This document shows, piece by piece, positions 6,913-15,625 of a stretch of 56,281 nt of DNA. The notes under the pieces are model-generated. The model did not search any database and was not told where the DNA came from. It was given only the letters and a program-made list of their open reading frames with translations. Source of the stretch: Bacteroidales bacterium (GTDB lineage: Bacteria; Bacteroidota; Bacteroidia; Bacteroidales; UBA932); contig JAFRXO010000010.1 of NCBI GenBank assembly GCA_017443465.1, positions 1 through 56,281 on the forward strand, read 5' to 3'. Numbering within the stretch: the stretch's first letter is position 1; the number at the start of each line of letters is the position of its first letter. Both the position numbers and the translations under genes were made by a program.

Positions 6913-8916
6913 TTAAATCTTTCGGATGTGCAGCGCTATGCCTCCGCCGGGAGCAAGCCTGGCATGGAAAGAGCGCTCAGCGCCGATCCTCTGCGTCTCA
7001 TGCACGTAAGATGCGGCATTCTCCCCTGCGTCAGGGCCGTCCTGCATGATTTCCGCTTCAAACTCTCCATCACCCAGGAAAGAAAGGTCCAGGTCGAGTT
7101 CCCGGCCTTTCCAGTCACAGATCGCACCCACGAACCACTCATCTCCCTTGCGCCGGGCAATGCTGACCAACTCGCCCATACGGCTTTCCAGCGGCAAGGT
7201 TTCATCCCACACGGTCGGGATGGCCGCGATGAAACGGGCAGTCTCCAGATCGGACATATAATTGGAAGGTGCATCGCACAGCATGACCAGCGGCGAATGG
7301 AATACCACATATTCGGCAACCTGACGGCAGCGGGTGCCCTGGCTCATCGGAGCTTCATATACAGCCTGAAATTGCTCGCGGGTGGCATTGATCATCGCAC
7401 CCTGGGTGTAATCGGCAGGCCCGGCCACGAGGCGGGCGAACGGGAAGGTCACATCATATGTGACCATGTCGCAGCCCTTGTTCCATTTTAATTGCTCCAT
7501 GCCGAAAACAGCTTCATAATTAAGCACGTTCGGCCAGGTCCTGCAAAGGCCTGCAGGCTTAGGAACCCCGTGATAATCAACCACCAGATGATATCGTGCA
7601 CACATCTCCGCAATACGACGGGTCAGGTCCACGGCATATTGGTCGCCCCTGTCGAAGTAATCAACCTTGAACCCGCGGATGCCCATTTCGGAATAATGTG
7701 AGCAAACCTTCTCCATATCTTTTTCAAAAGGATAGCTTCCCGCCCACAGGATGACGCCGATGCCTTTGCTGCGGCCATAGTCCACTACGGCCTTCAGGTC
7801 GAGATCTGGAACCACCTGGAAGAGGTCGCCGCTGCCCCTTTCGTACCATCCTGCATCAATCAGGATGTACTGGAGGCCCAGCTGCGCCGCCACGTCGATG
7901 TCATAGCAGTATGACCTGGTATCGATGCCTCCCTCGAAACCGGCTCCCGGAAGATGATAACCTGCCCACCAGTCCCAGGCGCTCTTCCCCGGAACGACCC
8001 AGGAAAAATCCCCTTCGGCAGGTGCTGACAGCAGATAGACCAGGTCGGAATCAAGCAGCCCTGCATCGGAATCTTCGACCTCGAAAATCCGCCAGGGGAA
8101 CTTTTCACCGGGCCCGCACTCAGCCAGGTAATCAGAATGACTGACGACCTTCTGCGCGGCTTTTTTGTTAACGCCGTGATCATCGAGAGCGGTTTCTGCA
8201 GGATAGGGAGCGAAAAAGCCTTGAATGCCTTCAGCACCTTCTGGGCGGGAGAGGCACATGTTGGGATAATGCAGCAGGTCGGCTTCGGCAAGGCATATCT
8301 TCCGGCCGCCGGGAGCATCTACCACCAGCGGGGTGAACGCCAGCCGCTTAGGATTCCATTTGCTTAGCGGAACATGGCTGTAGGTGTTTTCAAAAGAGCA
8401 CGCCAGCTGGGCCAGATATGAGCTCCTGTCCGATGCATTGTTGTATGGAATCCAAGCCGTCCAGTCATCGGGGAAACGGTACTCCATTGTTTCCGAAACC
8501 ACCTTGAAAGGTTGTTTGCTGCGGGAGACGAAACGCCACGCGGCTCCGTTGTCATATGCACGGCACACCAGGTCGAACGCTCCGAACGAAATGGTCCTCT
8601 CGCGGAAACGGTCGCATATCTGAGCCTTCTTGTAAATGGGTGAGTCAACGGTACGGTCAGTCAATGAAACGCGGCCCGCTTTACCTTTCCCTTCATACGC
8701 AGTCCCGTCATCGAGGGTCATCCCTATCGGAGAAGGGGCAAGAAGCAGTTCGCCGCCCTTGTAAACGCTGACAGTCAGAGGGCTGCCCTGAGTAACACGC
8801 AACTCCAGCGTCTTGTCAGGTGAAAAGACGGAGACTTCAGAAGGACCCGAGCACGAAATGAGCGCCAGGGATGCGCACAACAGCAAAATGGAAATCAGTT
8901 TCTTCATATGCTTCAT
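6913..8916 (-). CDS. GH97 family alpha-glycosidase lipoprotein (SusB-like)
   Basis: This exported retaining or inverting alpha-glucosidase/galactosidase of family GH97 is 667 residues long. It has a lipoprotein signal (MKKLISILLLCASLALISC), an N-terminal beta-sandwich (about 25-280: SPDKTLELRV, YDNGAAWRF), a TIM barrel (about 290-560: WAGYHLPGAGFEGGIDT, YILIDAGWY, GFKVDYFDRGDQ, VVDYHGVPKPAG) and a C-terminal beta domain. The acidic residues of DYFDRGDQ and the HG motif are the usual active-site region. The start at 8916 overlaps the CE7 stop (ATGA); the start at 8907, in a CATATG, also gives a good signal peptide. Confidence 0.93.
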   Translation of the reverse strand: MKHMKKLISILLLCASLALISCSGPSEVSVFSPDKTLELRVTQGSPLTVSVYKGGELLLAPSPIGMTLDDGTAYEGKGKAGRVSLTDRTVDSPIYKKAQICDRFRERTISFGAFDLVCRAYDNGAAWRFVSRSKQPFKVVSETMEYRFPDDWTAWIPYNNASDRSSYLAQLACSFENTYSHVPLSKWNPKRLAFTPLVVDAPGGRKICLAEADLLHYPNMCLSRPEGAEGIQGFFAPYPAETALDDHGVNKKAAQKVVSHSDYLAECGPGEKFPWRIFEVEDSDAGLLDSDLVYLLSAPAEGDFSWVVPGKSAWDWWAGYHLPGAGFEGGIDTRSYCYDIDVAAQLGLQYILIDAGWYERGSGDLFQVVPDLDLKAVVDYGRSKGIGVILWAGSYPFEKDMEKVCSHYSEMGIRGFKVDYFDRGDQYAVDLTRRIAEMCARYHLVVDYHGVPKPAGLCRTWPNVLNYEAVFGMEQLKWNKGCDMVTYDVTFPFARLVAGPADYTQGAMINATREQFQAVYEAPMSQGTRCRQVAEYVVFHSPLVMLCDAPSNYMSDLETARFIAAIPTVWDETLPLESRMGELVSIARRKGDEWFVGAICDWKGRELDLDLSFLGDGEFEAEIMQDGPDAGENAASYVHETQRIGAERSFHARLAPGGGIALHIRKI

Positions 8917-10235
8917 TTCAAATATGAATTAATGGCATCGTTCAAATAAACTCCCATGCTGCCTGCCATCTTGCTGCGGCCTTCAGCTGTCGGCACGGAA
9001 TACTTCCCGCTGTGGCCTTTCCAGGCACACGGGTGGATGGTCTTGGACGCCGCGGGACAGACATTGAATACCGACCATACGCTTGCAGGAGGGCATGTGA
9101 GGTCGATAAGGCCGACATTCACCACCAGGTCTCCCTTGTAGTGACGCATGAAATTGGATGCGTCATAATATGGGATTATCTTAGCCGCGGGAGAATCGAC
9201 TCCCTCGCGTTCCAGAGGCTTGATCCAGCTGCTTGTACGTCCTGCAAGGATGCCTCCCATGTCCCACATGGCAGGCACGTCCACTACCACCATCTTAACC
9301 CTGCGATCCAGTCCGGCAAGCGCAGCGCTCTGGGCTCCGCCCTGGCTGCCTCCCGTGACCAGCACCCGCTTGCCATCCCACTCTTTGCGCGAGCAGAGAT
9401 AGTCGAGGGCACGGACCAGACGGAGGAACATCCCGCGGAAATAGAAAGACTCATGGTCGGTGACAGGCCAGCTGGAGTAGTTATGGAGTTCTTTCTCCAT
9501 AGCCTCGTAATAGGCCTCATCCTGCCCGTTCAGGATTCCATGAGCATTGATATCCAGGGCGATGGCTCCGCTGCCGGTCTTTGCCAGGCTGACTGCCTTC
9601 TGGACAGTTGCCTTGGTGTGGGGTGCTGTCATCACCCCTGCACTGTGAGCGAATATCGCAATCGGAAGACTGCGGGGCTTCGCGCCACGTGGCAAAGCAA
9701 GATATCCGCGGACCGGACGGAAGGAAAGGCAATTGATTTCGAGGTCATAGCATTCATATTTTTCACCGTCCTCACCGGGCACCGGGACAGGAGTCAGCTT
9801 GACCTGCATCTTTTCCCTGCGCATCGTCTTCAACTGCTTCCTCCAGAAAGCGCGATAATCCTTCGGCTCCTCGAATCCGGGACGGAATCCTTCCGGCGCG
9901 ACTATGGCCCCGATGGTGGTCGAATCCTTCTGGTCTTTGGGATTTGCCAGGCGGAACATCAGCGCGGCAGATTCATCATATGAACCGCTGAAAACCTCGG
10001 TTTTACCCTCAGGCAGAATTGTTTCCCTCACTTCCTTGAATTTCCCGTTCTGATAGATCTTCACCAGTGCGGGAGTCTCTTTCTTCACTTCGGCAAAAAC
10101 CCTGATTGTCTCACCTTTGGCATATATCCCCTCTACTCCTTTGTCCAGAGAGAGATAGACATCCTCAAGGAATGACTGCCCGTAGGCAGCATAAAACGCC
10201 AGCAGAGCGGCAAGGAAACAGAAAAATCTTTTCAT
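8913..10235 (-). CDS. Acetyl xylan esterase-like hydrolase (CE7/AXE1 family)
   Basis: This secreted alpha/beta hydrolase is expected to remove acetyl groups from plant glycans. The 440-residue protein has a signal peptide (MKRFFCFLAALLAFYAAYGQ), an N-terminal beta-sandwich (about 20-125) and a CE7-type catalytic domain. The nucleophile elbow is GGSQGGAQSAALAG; the catalytic Asp is in VGLIDLTCPPAS and the His in WKGHSGKY. It is the first gene of the CE7-GH97-AlkD-BNR unit, with a TAnnTTTG box at 10258-10265. Acetyl removal followed by GH97 action on debranched oligosaccharides would be a sensible pairing. Confidence 0.88.
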   Translation of the reverse strand: MKRFFCFLAALLAFYAAYGQSFLEDVYLSLDKGVEGIYAKGETIRVFAEVKKETPALVKIYQNGKFKEVRETILPEGKTEVFSGSYDESAALMFRLANPKDQKDSTTIGAIVAPEGFRPGFEEPKDYRAFWRKQLKTMRREKMQVKLTPVPVPGEDGEKYECYDLEINCLSFRPVRGYLALPRGAKPRSLPIAIFAHSAGVMTAPHTKATVQKAVSLAKTGSGAIALDINAHGILNGQDEAYYEAMEKELHNYSSWPVTDHESFYFRGMFLRLVRALDYLCSRKEWDGKRVLVTGGSQGGAQSAALAGLDRRVKMVVVDVPAMWDMGGILAGRTSSWIKPLEREGVDSPAAKIIPYYDASNFMRHYKGDLVVNVGLIDLTCPPASVWSVFNVCPAASKTIHPCAWKGHSGKYSVPTAEGRSKMAGSMGVYLNDAINSYLK

Positions 10236-10257
10236 ATCTGAAACATCTTACTTTTAA

Positions 10258-10265
10258 CAAAAATA
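10258..10265 (-). promoter_or_regulatory. Promoter box (TAnnTTTG) for the CE7-GH97-AlkD-BNR operon
   Basis: Minus-strand TATTTTTG, about 22 bases before the ATG at 10235. Confidence 0.6.
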
Positions 10266-10286
10266 GCAATTTTAGCGAATTATACA

Positions 10287-10294
10287 TATCTTTA
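10287..10294 (+). promoter_or_regulatory. Near-consensus promoter box for the M14 gene
   Basis: Plus-strand TATCTTTA differs from TAnnTTTG only in the last base; it is 20 bases before the ATG at 10315. Confidence 0.4.
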
Positions 10295-10314
10295 CACCAT
10301 AACGTGAATTACAT

Positions 10315-11514
10315 ATGAATCCGCTGAAATCCCTATTCTACCTTGGCCTGATGGCGCTCCCGATGCTGGGCTCATGCTCCGGCAAGTCCTCAAACCAGAA
10401 GCCTCTTGCCCAGCCGGTGATTGATGCCGAAATCCCCGCCGGCAATATTGTCTACGAGAGGATTAGCAATGACACCGTATATGTCCATCAGGACCTCCGC
10501 GACACCGACAGGGACTGGTTCTACTGGGCATTCCGCGCCAGAGGATGCCAGGGCCGCACCATCACCTTCATTTTCACTCAAAGCGTCGCAGTGGGTGTCC
10601 GCGGACCCGTGATTTCGTTCGACCGCGGAAAGACATATGCATATGCTGATGCGACGGACGTTACCCGCAACAAGTTCACCTACACGTTCCCGGAAGATGC
10701 ATATGAAGTGTGGATGTACGAATGCTTCCCATATACTCCCGAGATGTGGACGGCTTTCGTTAAGAGCCTACCTTCTTCCGTCAAATATGACACTGGTGTC
10801 CTCTGCCAAACCAGGAAAGGGACGGATGTTCCCTATTTCCACATCGGGAATGGCAAGAACAAGATAGTGATGACCGCACGTCATCATTGCTCCGAGTCCA
10901 CCGCCGAATATGTCGTGGAGGGCATCGCCGCCGCATTTGCCGAGAAGAGTAAACTTGGCAGGGAACTGCGCCGGACTTTTGACCTGACCATCGTGCCGTT
11001 CGTCGATATCGACGGGGCTATCGCCGGAGACCAGGGAAAAGGCAGGATACCTCACGACCACAACAGGGACTACACCTTATTCATTTACCCGGAGACAGCG
11101 GCCGTAGCCAAGTTGATGAAGGAGAAGTCACCTGTCATGTGTTTTGATTTCCATGACCCGTGGCTGTATGGGGAGAACAATGAGTTCATCTACTCTCCGC
11201 TGAAGAATCCTGAATATGTGCACAATCCTGAGAAGGATGCATTGTTCGCAACCCTCCTTGAAAAGAACCAGGAAGGCGGCCTCAGGTACAAGGCCAGCGA
11301 CGACCTGCCCTTCGGGGTTAGCTGGAATACGAACACCAATTACAGCCAGGGAACCTCCTACATCATGTGGTCACTGATGAATATCCCTGAACTGGAAATC
11401 GCACGCACGTTCGAAGTGGCGTTCGCCAATGCCAACGGGGCAGTGGTCACACCAGCAGCCCTGAAAGAATTCGGTCACAGCCTGGCGAGGACCATTCTCG
11501 AAATCACAGAGTAA
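10315..11514 (+). CDS. M14-family zinc carboxypeptidase lipoprotein
   Basis: The 399-residue protein has a lipoprotein signal (LMALPMLGSC, cysteine 21), an N-terminal beta-rich domain (about 35-170) and an M14 peptidase domain. The zinc motif HxxE is H191-C-S-E194 in RHHCSEST; the third ligand is the His of CFDFHDPW. A substrate-binding Asn-Arg pair is seen in PHDHNRDY and a late Glu in ELEIARTFE. The set is complete, so an active carboxypeptidase is likely; the arrangement resembles the AGBL/cytosolic-carboxypeptidase-like branch with an N-terminal beta domain. It converges on the beta-lactamase-like gene, with four bases between the stops. The start ATG is in a CATATG. Confidence 0.85.
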   Translation: MNPLKSLFYLGLMALPMLGSCSGKSSNQKPLAQPVIDAEIPAGNIVYERISNDTVYVHQDLRDTDRDWFYWAFRARGCQGRTITFIFTQSVAVGVRGPVISFDRGKTYAYADATDVTRNKFTYTFPEDAYEVWMYECFPYTPEMWTAFVKSLPSSVKYDTGVLCQTRKGTDVPYFHIGNGKNKIVMTARHHCSESTAEYVVEGIAAAFAEKSKLGRELRRTFDLTIVPFVDIDGAIAGDQGKGRIPHDHNRDYTLFIYPETAAVAKLMKEKSPVMCFDFHDPWLYGENNEFIYSPLKNPEYVHNPEKDALFATLLEKNQEGGLRYKASDDLPFGVSWNTNTNYSQGTSYIMWSLMNIPELEIARTFEVAFANANGAVVTPAALKEFGHSLARTILEITE

Positions 11515-11518
11515 GAAG

Positions 11519-12757
11519 CTATTCCGTACGGCCTGTGTAGGCTTCAGCTGCTTTATTGTCGAATTCCGATTCCAGGAAGGCCTGCTGGGCTTTCTCCAGG
11601 GCACTGTTCCAGGATTTCGGGCCGCCGTTGGACTGGATCACCAACATACGGAGCTGCTTCTTGTGCCAGTTGACGGTGCACTGAGTGCCCCAGGCGCCAC
11701 CATGGCCGAACCACGCGTCCTCCGAATCTTCAACGGGACAATGGAGCCCCATGGAGTACCCCTCCATTTCCTTCGGACGGGTTGAGACTGCCAGGAGGTT
11801 CTTTACGGTTTCCTCCTTGAGGATCCGCACTCCGTTGTCTCCCACACCCAGGTTCATCAGCATCTTGTAGAATTTCACCTGGTCCCTTGCAGTGGTCCAG
11901 AGACCGGCACCGGCAGATGCGAAAACATGCGAATCATTGTAGGGACGCTGCTGGTTTCCGTTTTCAAGGACGTACCTGGCGGGTTTCCCCTCGATATACT
12001 GGTACATTTCAATCTGTCGGGAAAGCTGCTCATCGGTGGGCCAGAATGTAGAGGAAGTCATTCCAAGCGGATCAAGGACCTCTTTCTGGAGATATTCTTC
12101 CCATTTCATCCCGGTCACTTCGGCCACTACTGCGGCAGCGATGTCGATTCCGGTGTTGGAATATTTCACCTGCGTACCCGGTTCAAACAAAAGAGGAGAA
12201 CTGGCCGCGATTGTCGCCGTCTGCCTCAGCGGGGCTCCTCCCGACCATCCTCCGCCGCGGACGTCTGCACGCTTTGCGGAAATTTCGAACGGGAACCCTC
12301 CCGTGTGGTTCAGGCACATGCGCACAGTCAGCTCATTCTGAGCTTTCTTGAGCACCTTGGTATCGCCCTTCTGCTCGCTCAGGACCCACAGTTCCTTGAA
12401 CTCCGGCAGGTACTTCGACACGGGATCATCCAACCCGAGCTTGCCCTCCTCGATAAGTTTAGCCACTGTGACCCCGCAGAAACCCTTCGTCTGGGAGCAC
12501 TGCATATACGGGTCATCGATAGTTATCGGACGTCCGGCCGCGACATCGGCATATCCGATGCAGCAGGTTTCCTGCACGCCGTCCTTGTAAAGGATGCTGA
12601 TGGCTCCGGGCAGCTCCCCGCTCTGGACATATGGTTCCAGCGCATCATGGGCATATGTGGTGCCGGATTCAACGTAAGTGATGACCTCTTTGGGCTCATT
12701 GGAACGGCAGCCAAACACAAATGCGGCCGCAGCCAGGATCAACAGGGCTTTCTTCAT
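11519..12757 (-). CDS. Class C beta-lactamase-like serine hydrolase lipoprotein
   Basis: The start at 12757 gives MKKALLILAAAAFVFGC, a lipoprotein signal; upstream in-frame Mets add a non-signal tail. The 412-residue protein has the three active-site motifs of the beta-lactamase/PBP4 family (PF00144): SQTK (S-x-x-K), YSNTG (Y-x-N) and HGGAWG in place of KTG. Such Bacteroidota proteins are usually esterases or D-amino peptidases rather than resistance enzymes. It has no operon partner on the same strand. Confidence 0.88.
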   Translation of the reverse strand: MKKALLILAAAAFVFGCRSNEPKEVITYVESGTTYAHDALEPYVQSGELPGAISILYKDGVQETCCIGYADVAAGRPITIDDPYMQCSQTKGFCGVTVAKLIEEGKLGLDDPVSKYLPEFKELWVLSEQKGDTKVLKKAQNELTVRMCLNHTGGFPFEISAKRADVRGGGWSGGAPLRQTATIAASSPLLFEPGTQVKYSNTGIDIAAAVVAEVTGMKWEEYLQKEVLDPLGMTSSTFWPTDEQLSRQIEMYQYIEGKPARYVLENGNQQRPYNDSHVFASAGAGLWTTARDQVKFYKMLMNLGVGDNGVRILKEETVKNLLAVSTRPKEMEGYSMGLHCPVEDSEDAWFGHGGAWGTQCTVNWHKKQLRMLVIQSNGGPKSWNSALEKAQQAFLESEFDNKAAEAYTGRTE

Positions 12758-12894
12758 GATATTCAAGTATTTTGACATATGAGACATTTTCATCTGCAAT
12801 TCGGGTGTCAATTTAGCAATAAACTTTGAAATGTGGATAACCCGGTTTGGAACGGGAATTGAATAGGGACAGTAAAACAAATGTTTCTATCGTT

Positions 12895-13383
12895 ATGAAA
12901 AGATTTCTTTATCTGGCAGCACTTGCCTGCATGGCCTTTTGCGTTTCATGCGAAAAAGATGGAGTATCTCACACCGGTGACAAATCCGGCAAACTGTATG
13001 GGATCTGGGCTCTGACGACAAAGACGGAAGTCATTACGAATTCTGACGGGAAGGAGGCAACTAAGGAAGTGGATTATACCGACAACCATTTCTATCTGGT
13101 CCTGAGCGAGTTCCCGTTCCCTCATGCCATTGCCAAAAAAGGCAGTTTCACCGATGCCGACCTGGAAGACGTGGATGTCAAAGCCGGCACCTTCACTTAC
13201 AATGCCGACCTGAATCAGATCAGCTTCTTGAAGACTATCATTCTTACTGATGGGTTTCCGCCCAAGAGCATGACCCTGAGCGGGATTTTCGACGTAGTTG
13301 AACTGGATAAAAGTGATCTTGTGATCAAACAGAAATCGAATCTTACCGGAATTACCACTATCTACGCCTACAAAAAGAATTAA
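12895..13383 (+). CDS. Small lipocalin-like lipoprotein, function unknown
   Basis: The product is 162 residues. The start at 12895 gives MKRFLYLAALACMAFCVSC, a lipoprotein signal with the cysteine at 19. The body has the look of a lipocalin-like barrel: GIWALTTKTE near the start, then alternating strands, ending in DLVIKQKSNLTGITTIYAYKK. No catalytic motif is seen. It is a single gene between two divergently read neighbours and is followed by a cluster of inverted repeats ending in a bidirectional terminator. No TAnnTTTG box is seen upstream. Confidence 0.65.
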   Translation: MKRFLYLAALACMAFCVSCEKDGVSHTGDKSGKLYGIWALTTKTEVITNSDGKEATKEVDYTDNHFYLVLSEFPFPHAIAKKGSFTDADLEDVDVKAGTFTYNADLNQISFLKTIILTDGFPPKSMTLSGIFDVVELDKSDLVIKQKSNLTGITTIYAYKKN

Positions 13384-13396
13384 ACTCTGGCAGGGG

Positions 13397-13425
13397 TGTT
13401 TGAGGGGGTCCGCCCCCTCAATAAA
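13397..13425. repeat. GC-rich hairpin
   Basis: A 9-base arm (TTGAGGGGG), a 4-base loop (TCCG) and the perfect complementary arm sit a few bases after the lipoprotein stop. There is no following T-run, so it is not a standard terminator by itself. Confidence 0.55.
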
Positions 13426-13459
13426 TTGACAAGGCCCCGGCCGCTCAACGCGGCCGAAA

Positions 13460-13509
13460 GGGGCACAGAAAAAGCACAGCAAAAATTTGCTGTGCTTTTT
13501 CTGTGCCCC
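13460..13509. terminator. 50-bp perfect palindrome acting as bidirectional terminator
   Basis: Two 24-base arms are perfectly complementary around a 2-base centre. The inner part, GCACAGCAAA paired with TTTGCTGTGC and flanked by A5 and T5, has the form of a rho-independent terminator in both directions: for the lipoprotein gene (+) and for tRNA-Leu (-). The outer part is unusual, since the right arm contains the last bases of the tRNA acceptor strand, so the left arm is an inverted copy of the tRNA 3' end. Confidence 0.75.
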
Positions 13510-13588
13510 GGGCCGGGCTCGAACCGGCACGTCTTTAAAGGACACTGGATTTTGAGTCCAGCGCGTCTACCAATTCCGCCACTGGGGC
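13504..13588 (-). tRNA. tRNA-Leu (anticodon CAA)
   Basis: The minus strand folds as an 85-base class II tRNA. The acceptor begins GCCCCAG and pairs with CCGGGGC (one A-C mismatch at pair 6), the anticodon stem CTGGA/TCCAG holds the loop CTCAAAA with anticodon CAA, and a variable arm precedes the T arm GCCGG-TTCGAGC-CCGGC. The 3' CCA is not encoded. A TAnnTTTG box lies 10 bases upstream at 13599-13606. Confidence 0.93.
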
Positions 13589-13598
13589 TTGTAAGATG

Positions 13599-13606
13599 CA
13601 AATTTA
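13599..13606 (-). promoter_or_regulatory. Promoter box (TAnnTTTG) for tRNA-Leu
   Basis: Minus-strand TAAATTTG, 10 bases before the mature 5' end at 13588. Confidence 0.6.
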
Positions 13607-13657
13607 TATCTTTTTTCCGCTTTTTCAAAAAAACACCGACCATAAGGAAAAAATCAT

Positions 13658-13665
13658 TAAATTTG
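13658..13665 (+). promoter_or_regulatory. Promoter box (TAnnTTTG) for the nag-aro operon
   Basis: Plus-strand TAAATTTG, about 33 bases before the TTG start at 13699. It supports this TTG as the true start, since no in-frame ATG lies between. Confidence 0.55.
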
Positions 13666-13698
13666 TTGATGCGGCGAAATAAACCGCCGTTTTGAATT

Positions 13699-15624
13699 TT
13701 GAAACATTTTACCTTACCCAAAGACGGAGGTTTGATTGAAAAGAACCTCCCCGAAAACTTAATCCACTCCGCTGAGAGAATCAACACGAAGATCGGCCTG
13801 GATTCCACCGAAGCCAGCAAGGAAATCGCTGCCATCATAGTCAACGCCATCCAGGCGCATGACGATCCGAAGCGGCACTTCAAACTCGGCCTGACTACCG
13901 GAGCCTCTCCCGTATCTCTTTACAAATGGCTCACCAGGTACGTCAAAGAAGGAAAATGTTCATTCAAGAACGTGGACATCTATTCGATTGACGAATACTA
14001 CCCGCTGTCAAAAAACGGGAAACAGAGCCGGAACAACCGTCTTCATGAGGAGTTCCTCGACCTGGTGGACATCCCGAAAGAAAACATACACCTCCCCGAC
14101 GGCACAGTACCGCCCTCCAAGATTACCGAATATTGCGCCTTCTATGAAAAACAGGCCAGGGGTCTGGATCTCCTGGTCTGCGGCATAGGCGAACACGGAC
14201 AGGTAGGCTTCAATGAAGCCGGAGCCTCTCCCAAGAGCCGCACCAGGGAAGTCACCCTCCCCTATCAATCCAGGAAACGCCAGGCCGCCAACTTCAACGG
14301 AGACGTCAGGGCCACCCCGACAGCAGCCATCACCATAGGCATAGACACCATAATGTCCGCCAGGAAGATCATCCTGATGGCATGGGGTGAAAGCAAAACT
14401 GACGCTGTAAAGCATGTCGTTGAATGTGACATAGATCCGACCTACCCGGCCAGCTATCTGCAGATGCATGACGACATCACCCTGTACGCAGACGAGACCT
14501 CCGCAGCCGAGCTCACCAGGATAGTAGCCCCATGGATCATCGGCCCGTGTGAATGGACTCCGAAATTCATACGCAAGGCCGTAGTATGGCTCTGCCAGAA
14601 AGTTAACAAGCCCATCCTGAAGCTCACCCTCCAGGACTACCTTCTCAACTCCCTCGGAGAACTTGTCGAAAAGTACGGTCCATATGACAAGATCAATATC
14701 GACCTCTTCAACGACCTGCAGCACACCATCACCGGATGGCCGGGCGGCAAGCCGAATGCGGACGACAGCACACGGCCAGTGCGTTCCACCCCGAACCCCA
14801 AGACAGTGCTCATATTCTCCCCCCACCCCGACGACGACGTTATCTCGATGGGAGGAACCTTCATACGCCTCACCCACCAGGGCCACAACGTCCACGTCGC
14901 CTACCAGACATCAGGCGACGTAGCGGTGCTCGACGACGTGGTGATCCAGCATATGGATGCGGCGAGGGAACTCGGCTTCGGTGACCGGCTCGAGGACATA
15001 TCCAAACTCATAGCTTCCAAAGTCCCGGGAGAAGCCGAACCCAGGGAACTCCTCGACATCAAGGCGGCAATACGCCGCAGCGAAGCCCGGGGAGCATGCC
15101 GCTCATTCGGCCTGCCGATGAGCCATGTACACTTCCTCAACCTTCCCTTCTACGAATCCGGCGGAGTCGCCAAGTTCCCCAGCAGCCAGGTGGACGTTGA
15201 CATAATCAAAGCCCTCATCCTGGAACTCAAGCCGAACCAGATCTACATGGCCGGAGACCTCGCGGACCCGCACGGAACGCACAGGGTGTGCACCGAGGCC
15301 GCGATGAAGGCCGTTGAGCAGCTCAGGGAAGAAGGAAACAGCTGGCTGGATGACGCAAACATATGGCTTTACAGGGGCGCATGGATGGAGTGGGAGCTCG
15401 ACAGGGTCGACATGGCAGTCCCGCTCAGCCCGGACGAGGTAGTCGAAAAACGCCATGCAATCTTCCATCACCTCTCCCAGAAAGACATAATGCCCTTCCC
15501 GGGAGACGACCCGAGGGAATTCTGGCAGCGCGCCGAAGACCGCAACCGCAACACAGCCAACCTGTATGACCAGCTGGGAATGGCTGAGTACCAGGCAATT
15601 GAAGTATTCTATAAATTACAATAA
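13699..15624 (+). CDS. NagB-like domain fused to PIG-L (LmbE) deacetylase
   Basis: The 641-residue protein has two cytoplasmic domains. Residues about 25-300 are like glucosamine-6-phosphate deaminase, and 370-600 are like PIG-L N-acetylglucosamine deacetylases. It is usually annotated NagB in Bacteroidota. The NagB domain keeps Asp98 (SIDEYY) and Glu173, but at the sites of E. coli Asp141 and His143 it has His166 and Gln168 ([12 protein letters not shown]), so ring-opening deamination is doubtful. The PIG-L zinc motifs are intact: HPDDD at 376-380 and HGTH at 525-528. Deacetylation of an amino-sugar phosphate is a reasonable inference. It starts with TTG and is followed one base later by the intact nagB. 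Confidence 0.85.
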   Translation: MKHFTLPKDGGLIEKNLPENLIHSAERINTKIGLDSTEASKEIAAIIVNAIQAHDDPKRHFKLGLTTGASPVSLYKWLTRYVKEGKCSFKNVDIYSIDEYYPLSKNGKQSRNNRLHEEFLDLVDIPKENIHLPDGTVPPSKITEYCAFYEKQARGLDLLVCGIGEHGQVGFNEAGASPKSRTREVTLPYQSRKRQAANFNGDVRATPTAAITIGIDTIMSARKIILMAWGESKTDAVKHVVECDIDPTYPASYLQMHDDITLYADETSAAELTRIVAPWIIGPCEWTPKFIRKAVVWLCQKVNKPILKLTLQDYLLNSLGELVEKYGPYDKINIDLFNDLQHTITGWPGGKPNADDSTRPVRSTPNPKTVLIFSPHPDDDVISMGGTFIRLTHQGHNVHVAYQTSGDVAVLDDVVIQHMDAARELGFGDRLEDISKLIASKVPGEAEPRELLDIKAAIRRSEARGACRSFGLPMSHVHFLNLPFYESGGVAKFPSSQVDVDIIKALILELKPNQIYMAGDLADPHGTHRVCTEAAMKAVEQLREEGNSWLDDANIWLYRGAWMEWELDRVDMAVPLSPDEVVEKRHAIFHHLSQKDIMPFPGDDPREFWQRAEDRNRNTANLYDQLGMAEYQAIEVFYKLQ

Positions 15625-15625
15625 G

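Noticed and set aside
9012-9983. Long plus-strand frame (323 codons) opposite the CE7 gene
   Set aside because: It is antisense to a well-conserved enzyme, has no promoter box or signal, and its composition follows the complement of the CE7 codons.
11519-12757. Antibiotic-resistance beta-lactamase
   Set aside because: It has HGG in place of KTG and the general PF00144 layout typical of esterases and peptidases in this phylum; no resistance context is present.
13383-13460. Riboswitch or T-box
   Set aside because: The stems lie after a gene's end, not in a 5' leader, and no conserved riboswitch core is recognisable.
13504-13588. tRNA-Leu as an integration site for a mobile island
   Set aside because: There is no integrase and no second copy of the tRNA 3' end further along; only the local inverted copy in the terminator arm is seen.
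14008-14895. 295-codon minus-strand frame inside the NagB/PIG-L gene
   Set aside because: The plus-strand reading contains clear catalytic motifs and the GC-rich codon pattern explains the open antisense frame.
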